A DNA stretch of 64,000 nucleotides from Haematobia irritans. Its lineage: Eukaryota; Arthropoda; Insecta; Diptera; Muscidae. This document shows, piece by piece, positions 57,853-64,000 of the stretch. Positions within the stretch are counted from its first letter, which is position 1. Every line of letters starts with the position of its first letter. Where the stretch lies: positions 220,032,975-220,096,974 of the forward strand of contig NC_134399.1 of NCBI RefSeq assembly GCF_050003625.1. The letters are read 5' to 3'. The position numbers were made by a program, and so were the translations under genes. Under the pieces are notes generated by a model, which was given only the letters and a program-made list of their open reading frames with translations, ran no database searches and had not been told where the DNA came from.

Positions 57853-59156
57853 CATTAGCGTAGCTAGACAATTTTCCTAGGGGGGGCTATAGCCCCCCTA
57901 GCTAAAACTTTATAGACTGAAATTATAGGTTCAACTAATGTTTTATTTCATAAAATTGAATAAAAAAATAGACATCAAAATAACTCGACAATCAATTTAT
58001 AATAAAGCAACTAAAAGTACCCTACGGGAAATTGGTGCAAATTGCCACTGACGGACCTATCACAGAACTGGTACCTGTGCTCCAGTTAGTTGCAATTTTC
58101 ACATTTAGTGAAATAAGATTATCAGAATAACCTTTTGTTCGACATATTTCAAAAGTTTTTTTTTCATTTCGGGTTCGATTAGGAGCCCAAATTGAAAGAG
58201 ATTTCTAAGAGTTTGTCCGAGACTGGTTCCTGAGGACCTGTTTATGGGTTGCTCCTGCTAAATTGTCCCAGGACGTGTCCTTTGGGATGAGTCCAAGTCG
58301 CGTCCTAAAATGTAAATTTACTCCGTCAATGACAAACCCATGTTAAAGTGGACGGTCCCTTCCATACGTTTTGATCAGAACTGGGACTGATCCATACACA
58401 CCTGGGACTAGTCCTGTACCAGTTCTGTGGTTGATCCATTTCCCGTAGGGTAGTTCCACACTTTTCCCAGCAAAAAATTGTGATTTGTTCTAAAGGCACA
58501 ACTTTAAAAGCACTTCCAAAAATGTCCTCACAAAGAAGTTAACTATTTTAACTACACAGGAAGTTTTTTTACTTAATTTTTTTTATATTTTAATGCGTAA
58601 TTTTTTTTTCAAATAGTTTAAAAAAAGAGTAAGAATAAATAAAATGGTACAAATTATTCAAATTTTGCCACAAAAATGCTAAATCCATAATATTTGAATC
58701 GATAATATTTGAAAAAACGTTTCAAACAAGCGTTAGAATGCATTAAAAATCATAAAAAAGTATAAAAATTATTTATTTGGGAAAAAATCACAAAATTTTT
58801 AATTCACATTCAAAACACTGAATTCGGATCACACCTTAAGAAGTGATGCGTTTTTGCAGCATTATTAAGATATTAATTTATGAAAGAATAGTTTTAATAT
58901 CAATTACTATTTTTTATTCAACTAAATCATAAGTTCAACCACAGCTTTATTTCATAAATATCAGACTTCTACCACAACCCAAGTAATTCGATTGTGCATG
59001 AAAGTCTTTAGTGAAACTTTGTGCGTTGTACGAGTATATACTTGTTTAATTTTTATAAAAATGTAAAATCGTAAATAGGTTTTCAAATTCTGGGGGGGGC
59101 TAAAATTTTTCTGGGGGGGTCTAAGCCCCCTCCCCAGAGGCCTTCCTACGCTTATG
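57853..59156. mobile_element. hAT-like non-autonomous element with 8-bp target duplication
   Basis: Ends cattagcgtagc and the inverse of cataagcgtagg, flanked by tatatgag on both sides (57845-57852 and 59157-59164). Subterminal G/C runs (ctagggggggctatagccc on the left, the matching inverse near 59090-59135) are typical of some hAT families. It has no transposase frame. Inside sit a CCCTACGGGAAAT MITE (58019-58451), a CCCAGCAAAAA MITE end (58466) and a short Family I tail scrap (58960-59048). Confidence 0.8.
58019..58451. mobile_element. MITE with CCCTACGGGAAAT ends, uninterrupted copy
   Basis: Starts ccctacgggaaattggtgc and ends atccatttcccgtaggg, a 13-bp perfect inverted repeat. Body words 'gacggacctatcacagaac' and 'aatgtaaatttactcc'. 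It is the reference for the split copy at 31155-34843. Confidence 0.75.
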
Positions 59157-59531
59157 TATATGAGTAGCATATTTCATCCGATTCGGTTGAAATTTGGTAA
59201 ACCGTTCCCCAGATTTGATCTCCGGAGCCTCTTGGAGGAGCAAAATTCATCCGATCCGGTTGAAATTTGCAACGTGGTGTTAGTATATGGCCGCTAATAA
59301 CCAAAATTGGTCCATATAGGTCTATAGTTATACATAGCCGATCCCCAATCACAAAAAAATTGGTCCATATCGGTTCATAATCATGCTTGCCACTCGAGCC
59401 AAAAATAATCTACCAAAATGTTATTTGTATAGAAAATTTTGTCAAAATTTTATTTCTATAGAAAATTTTGTTAAAATTTTATTTCTATAGAAAATTTTGT
59501 CAAACTTAATTATATACGTATTTAATCGGCC

Positions 59532-59840
59532 TTGGCTGATAAATCCCCGGTCTAACAAAGAAAAATAAATTTTTTTTGTCAGAATTCGTTTTTATTATTC
59601 AACATAGATCCGTTCAAGAGCGATACAACGATTATAACGACCTTCCAATTTTTTGATACCATTTTGGTAGTACTCCTTCGGTTTTACCTCAAAATAGGCC
59701 TCAGTTTCGGCAATCACCTCTTCATTGCAGCCAAATTTTTTCCCTGCGAGCATCCTTTTGAGGTCTGAGAAAAAGAAAAAGTCGCTGGGGGCCAGATCTG
59801 GAGAATACGGTGGGTGGGGAAGCAATTCGAAGCCCAATTC
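59532..59840 (-). pseudogene. Himar1-like mariner, 5'-truncated copy
   Basis: The element end 'ttggctgataaatccccgg' is followed by the last 80 codons of the transposase, in frame, including LLPHPPYSPDLAPSDF with the third catalytic Asp and the normal stop. The match to 4792-5030 is very close. The other 900 bp are missing; the break at 59840 joins a CATATGTTT-type fragment. Confidence 0.88.
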
Positions 59841-60082
59841 TTATGGGAAGCATGTCTTTGGAATTCAAATTTTCACCACATTATATTTAAGTGCAAACAT
59901 ATAATCTTCATAAACTAGCATAACATATTTGGGACATGTTAATATGATAGAAAATATTATGTTTGGGGCATAACATTTTTTTTAACATAATGTGCAAACA
60001 CAGAGGAAATAGAAATACCGAGTCAAATTTGATATTTCCATGGCTTTCTTTGTGTGATTATTATCAAAAACTATCGGGTACA
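59841..60082. repeat. CATATGTTT-type fragment and short unassigned flank
   Basis: 59850-59970 has 'cacattatatttaagtgcaa', 'ataaactagcataacatat' and 'aaatattatgtttggggc', matching one arm of the family. Confidence 0.55.
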
Positions 60083-60757
60083 TGCACTCAAAAAAAAAGT
60101 TTACTTGGACCCAAAGATTTTGACCTTCCCTTGTTGGTATTGATTCCGAGCCAAAGATGCGGCTTCTTTAAAATAAAGACATATTTGACGGACCTCCCTG
60201 GCTTTAAATCTAGGATAATTAAAATTAATATTAGATACAGATCTCATTCATAGAAGTTTTATCCTCTTTTTGCGATATATTAATAAAGGTATTTATGTAC
60301 AAACAAATTCCAATTTAAAATCCATATTATGACAGGTACTTCAAAGTAAAAACAGTTTTCTTAATTTAAAAAAAAAAAAAAAAAACTTTAAACCAAAGAT
60401 GCAAATCATTAAAATAAGTCCTAGCCTATATTTGAAGCGATTTTATCTTAAATTTAAAAATGCAATATGTTAGTTTAGTTTAAAACTATTTCTTAAAATT
60501 AAAAATGTTTTTCTTTATTTTAAGGAAAATTTGACTTACTTCAAAGATCTACACTTCAGCAGAGAGACGGAAAATTTTAAGGCTTGTGTCCTAAATTTAA
60601 TGAAACAAATATTTGAAGCAGGGATTATAAACTTTCATTTAATTAAAATGTCATTATTTTAAAGAATTTTGTCCTTAACATTGGGTAAATTTCGATTCCT
60701 AAAATTTAATTTGCATAATTTTCCATATTACGTCAATATTTTTTTCAGTGTGGACTA
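60083..60757. mobile_element. MITE with CACTGAAAAAA ends, longer inverse copy
   Basis: Left end 'cactcaaaaaaaaagttta' and right end 'tatttttttcagtgtgg'. It shares, in reverse order, 'gccaaagatgcggcttcttt' and 'tatttgaagcgattttatc' with 44075-44610. A poly(A) run sits at 60368-60385. Confidence 0.6.
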
Positions 60758-61260
60758 ATATCATCCATCGGACGTTGAACATAAAATAACTTTAGTATAT
60801 TTACGATTATGCTATAAAAATCAAAATACAAAAAAAAAAAAACAATGTATGAATATAGAATGAAATGAAATTCTCGTATGTCATCGAAACCAGCTCACGA
60901 GCCAAAGTTGCAGCAATACTCCTGCCAAAAACAGACATTTTGGCTGACTTAGAATTTATTGATGTCGTACGTTGCAAGATCATCGCCACGGAGTAGCATC
61001 ATCATCTCCTACACTTCAATTAACACCCAGAACTCATTATGGAGTACACGAAAGAATAACACCAGGCATAAGGAAGAACAAAGGCCTCAACATCAGGGGT
61101 GACAAAAATCCACCCATCAACCGTTTGGTAGAGCACTGCAACATATCATCACATGTATATTAGGGTAGATAAAAACAAAACCAAATGGAACAATTTGACA
61201 CTATCTGTTTTTTCCCCACATAGTATGATCACTTGGCGAAATTAAATTATGACCTCTTCC
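60758..61260. other. No gene recognised
   Basis: Unassigned DNA of more balanced base content around 60960-61160. Its short frames show no domain. Confidence 0.35.
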
Positions 61261-61264
61261 TCAT

Positions 61265-61265
<1 letters not shown>

Positions 61266-61302
<37 letters not shown>
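61266..61302 (+). repeat. (CT)n microsatellite
   Basis: About 17 CT units with one interruption (cgctctctc...). Confidence 0.97.
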
Positions 61303-61408
61303 AGTCGGTTGTCCAAATTGTAATCTAAAAATCTCTTAGTATAGCTAAAATTGAACATTTCATGTTAGCCTGATACCGAAACAGGCAATTAACGTCCAAA
61401 TGCATTAT

Positions 61409-61658
61409 ATCTAATTTTACAATTATTAATCGAGCTTTATGGACAGATTTAGATTAAGGAACACGATTAATATAGTCATTGAAAAGAAAACGCCAGATAC
61501 AAATCTATACACGCCTGGACTGTACATGTTTCGATTCGGGCGAATGAATCTTTTCGCAGCCTTTAGTATAGATCTGGCTGGGAGAGATAACTCAATTTTG
61601 GGCCCTTTTCTTAATCTAAATCTGTCCTAAAGCTCGATTAATAATTGTAAAATTAGAT
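61409..61658. repeat. Foldback element with about 50-bp inverted arms
   Basis: 61409-61461 (atctaattttacaattatta, then atcgagctttat...) is the near-perfect inverse of 61606-61658. The loop is about 145 bp. A 15-bp direct repeat, taaaattgaacattt, lies outside on both sides (61346-61360 and 61658-61672). Confidence 0.8.
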
Positions 61659-61996
61659 AAAATTGAACATTTTCTAATTTCTACCATGCCACCCTATTAC
61701 ACTATATTGGGAAAGTAAATATTCCTGCACACTTATCATCAATGTGTTTTAATAAAACTCAACGATGGATGAGATGCACAGACAATTTTTGAGTTTTGAT
61801 TCATTGGAAATTATAGGCATAATTACACATTGAATACCAAACTCATTTTTCTTCATCTCTCTCTCATCAACAGTGAGTGTATGGTGAATTGCCGTAATTC
61901 AAAGAAAATTCAACTAAGCGTTGCAAGTTTACCGAAAAGAGAGAATAGGAAATAAATATTTGCCAAATGGGAATTTATTGCAAAACAAAAAAAAAA
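61659..61996. other. No gene recognised
   Basis: AT-rich DNA ending in a poly(A) run (61984-62003) directly before the Family II end. Confidence 0.35.
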
Positions 61997-63921
61997 AAAA
62001 AAACAAGTATATACAGCACTAAGTTCGGCCGGGCCGAATCTTAAATACCCACCACCATGAACCAAATATTAGGGTTTCCTTTGGAGGGCTTGAAGACTTG
62101 AGGACACTTCCCGAAGATAAATTTAAAGATTTCACCTATGAGGACTATATCAGATTCTGGATTTATAAGAACCATTTTTGTTTGAGTTTTAGAGGAATCA
62201 TAAACATCTCTTGTAAGTGTGCAAGAAAATTATAAAATAACGTCTTGATTTGAAATCTTAAATCTGTAGAAGTAAAATCTTGAAATCTAGGGAGCCACCG
62301 TGGTGCAATGGTTAGCATGCCCGCCTTGCATACACAAGGTCGTGGGTTCGATTCCTGCTTCGACTGAACACCAAAAAGTTTTCCAGCGGTGGATTATCCC
62401 ACCTCAGTAATGCTGGTGACATATCTGAGGGTTTCAAAACTTCTCTAAGTGGTTTCACTGCAATGTGGAACGCCGTTCGGACTCGGTTATAAAAAGGAGG
62501 TCCCTTGTCATTGAGCTTAACATGGAATCGGGCAGCACTCAGTGATAAGAGAGAAGTTCACCAATGTGGTATCACAATGGACTGAATAGTCTAAGTGCGC
62601 CTGATACATCGGGCTGCCACCTTACCTAACCTAACCTAACCTAAAATCTTGAGATTTTACATTGAGTTTCAAGCAATTTTCATGATCAGTGCGCCTTCTA
62701 CACCCTCAAGAAGTGAAGTCGGTCTATATGGAGGCATTACCAAATGGACCGATAAAAACTTAATCCGATACACGTTTTTGTCAGCCTAAAAATACCAGAA
62801 TATTTACAATTTCAGGCAAAAACTACGGTTTCTAGAAACCCAAGGAGTTAAATCGGGAAATCGGTCTATATGGGGGCTATACCAAAATATGGACCGATAC
62901 TCACCATTTTCGGCACACCTCTTTATGGTCCTAAAATACCTCTAGATTTCCAATTTCAGACAAATTGGATAAAAACTTCGGATTCTAGAAGCTCAAGAAA
63001 TAAAATCGGGAAATCGGTCTATATGGGGGCTATACCAAAATATGGACCGATACTCACCATTTTCGGCACACCTCTTTATGGTCCTAAAATACCTCTAGAT
63101 TTCCAATTTCAGACAAATTGGATAAAAACTACGGTTTCTATAAGTCCAAGACCCCAAATCGGGAGGTCGTTTTATATGGGGACCATAACAAAACATGGAC
63201 CGATACTCACAATTTTTGGCACACGTATTTGTGGTCCTACAATACCTCTAGATTTCCAATTTCAGGTAAATTGAATAAAAACTGCGGTTTCTATAAGCCC
63301 AAGAAGTAAAATCGGGAGATCGGTCTATATGGGGGCTATACCAAAGTATGGAGCGATACTCACAATTTTTGGCACACGTATTTGTGGTCCTACAATACTT
63401 AAAGATTTCCAATTTCAAGTAAATTGAATAAAAACTGCGGTTTCTATAAGCTCAAGAAGTAAAATCGGGAGATCGGTCTATATGGGGGCTATACCAAAAC
63501 ATGGACCGATACTCACCATTTTTGGCACACCTCTTTATGGTCATAAAATACCTCTAGATTTCAAATTTCAGACAAATTGGATACAAATTACGATTTCTAT
63601 ACGCCCAAGACCCCAAATCGGGAGGTCGGTTTATATGGGGACTATATCAAAACCTGGACCGATATAGCCCATCTTCGAACTTGACCTGCCTGCAGACAAA
63701 AGACGAGTTTGTGCAAAATTTCAGCACGATTGCTTCATTATTGAAGACTGTAGCGTGATTACAACAGACAGACAGACGGACATCGTTACATCGTCTTAGA
63801 ATTTCTCCCTGATCAAGAATATATATACTTTATATAGTCGGAAATCGATATTTCGATGTGTTACAAACGGAATGACAAACTTATTATACCCCCGTCACCA
63901 TTCTATGGTGGTGGGTATAAA
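61997..63921 (+). repeat. Family II repeat element, copy 4 (inverted), with a SINE
   Basis: Starts aaacaagtatatacagc, palindrome TTCGGCCGGGCCGAA, ACCCACCACCATGAA. It is interrupted by a SINE at 62291-62642. Monomers then run with the 51-residue frame open over 134 codons (62870-63274, MGAIPKYGPILTIF repeated twice). It ends in the inverse head hairpin 63884-63919 (TATACCC, CACCAT-TCT-ATGGTG, GGGTATA). Confidence 0.88.
62291..62642 (+). mobile_element. tRNA-derived SINE, full-length reference copy
   Basis: The tRNA-like head has box A TGGTGCAATGG (62301-62311) and box B GGTTCGATTCC (62345-62355), both fitting the pol III consensus. A non-tRNA body of about 230 bp follows, and the 3' end is four ccta(a) units. 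An approximately 15-bp duplication (aaaatcttga, then a/g, then at) flanks it (62274 and 62643). It was presumably transcribed by pol III and copied by a LINE; the partner LINE is not evident here. Other copies in the window are 6877, 13132, 26835, 30107 and 32658. Confidence 0.92.
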
Positions 63922-64000
63922 AAGAAATAAAATACAGTGAGTTTGATGATTTAGGAAAAAATGGAACTAAATTGTAATCCAATTTTTTGAGATTTTCACA
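63922..64000. other. Unassigned AT-rich end of window
   Basis: Too short to assign. Confidence 0.3.

Larger units (their letters stand above)
57533..59530 (-). repeat. Family I repeat element, copy 3, split by a hAT-like element
   Basis: The head at 57533-57562 is decayed. One monomer runs to 57852. After the hAT-like insertion it resumes at 59165 with 'catttcatccgattcggttg', runs through 'atatagccgatcccca'-type sequence and a three-unit piece of the 29-bp minisatellite (59405-59505), and stops at the truncated mariner. No tail is found. Confidence 0.75.

Noticed and set aside
62291..62365. A genuine tRNA gene on the + strand
   Set aside because: It is the head of a repeated SINE with a target duplication; the body continues for another 280 bp.

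Overview
This window is AT-rich, transposon-saturated nuclear DNA from a dipteran, most likely a calyptrate (muscid-like) fly. Two things point there. A split T-box gene reads as the fly Tbx1/10 orthologue (org-1), and a mariner copy is very close to the irritans-group element first described in the horn fly. No database was searched, so the species is inferred.

The only host gene I can support is the T-box gene on the + strand. Five coding exons are visible (15262-15769, 15856-16012, 16327-16488, 29012-29079, 36780-37728). All have GT/AG borders and compatible phases. They carry a complete T-box, then a His/Gln-rich C-terminus, a stop at 37726 and poly(A) signals by 38080. The exon holding the start codon was not found. 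Two introns are swollen to 12.5 kb and 7.7 kb by nested transposons.

Everything else is mobile or repetitive. (1) 0.2-16 kb: a Family III repeat, two TA-target elements nested in each other, two mariners, a LINE scrap, tRNA-derived SINEs and several MITEs. (2) 16.6-26.2 kb (intron 3): a Family I repeat split by a MITE with two divergent tRNA-like heads and by a complete young Ty3/gypsy element (18746-24937) with apparently identical 603-bp LTRs. (3) 30-35 kb (intron 4): stacked insertions (SINE, MITE, Tc1-like element, Family I repeat). (4) 38-43 kb: Family III arrays. (5) 45.4-46.3 kb: a deleted Tc1/mariner-type element whose second catalytic spacing reads as D41D. (6) 47-55.7 kb and 62-64 kb: long Family II arrays in both orientations. 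(7) 55.9-59.8 kb: Family III with three tails, Family I with a hAT-like insertion (8-bp target duplication), and a truncated mariner.

The most interesting system is the set of Family I, II and III repeats. The three are diverged in nucleotide sequence, yet their intact monomers are all 153 bp, which is 51 codons. All share one peptide skeleton (Y-MGAI-x4-PI-x-T-x-F...) on the same strand. All have the same termini: an inverted repeat starting TATACCC, a hairpin at one end, and a GC-rich palindrome plus ACTTGTT at the other, with stem bases that change together between families. Second is a TA-target element carrying two divergent pol III-type tRNA-like heads, whose insertion site can be reconstructed inside this window.
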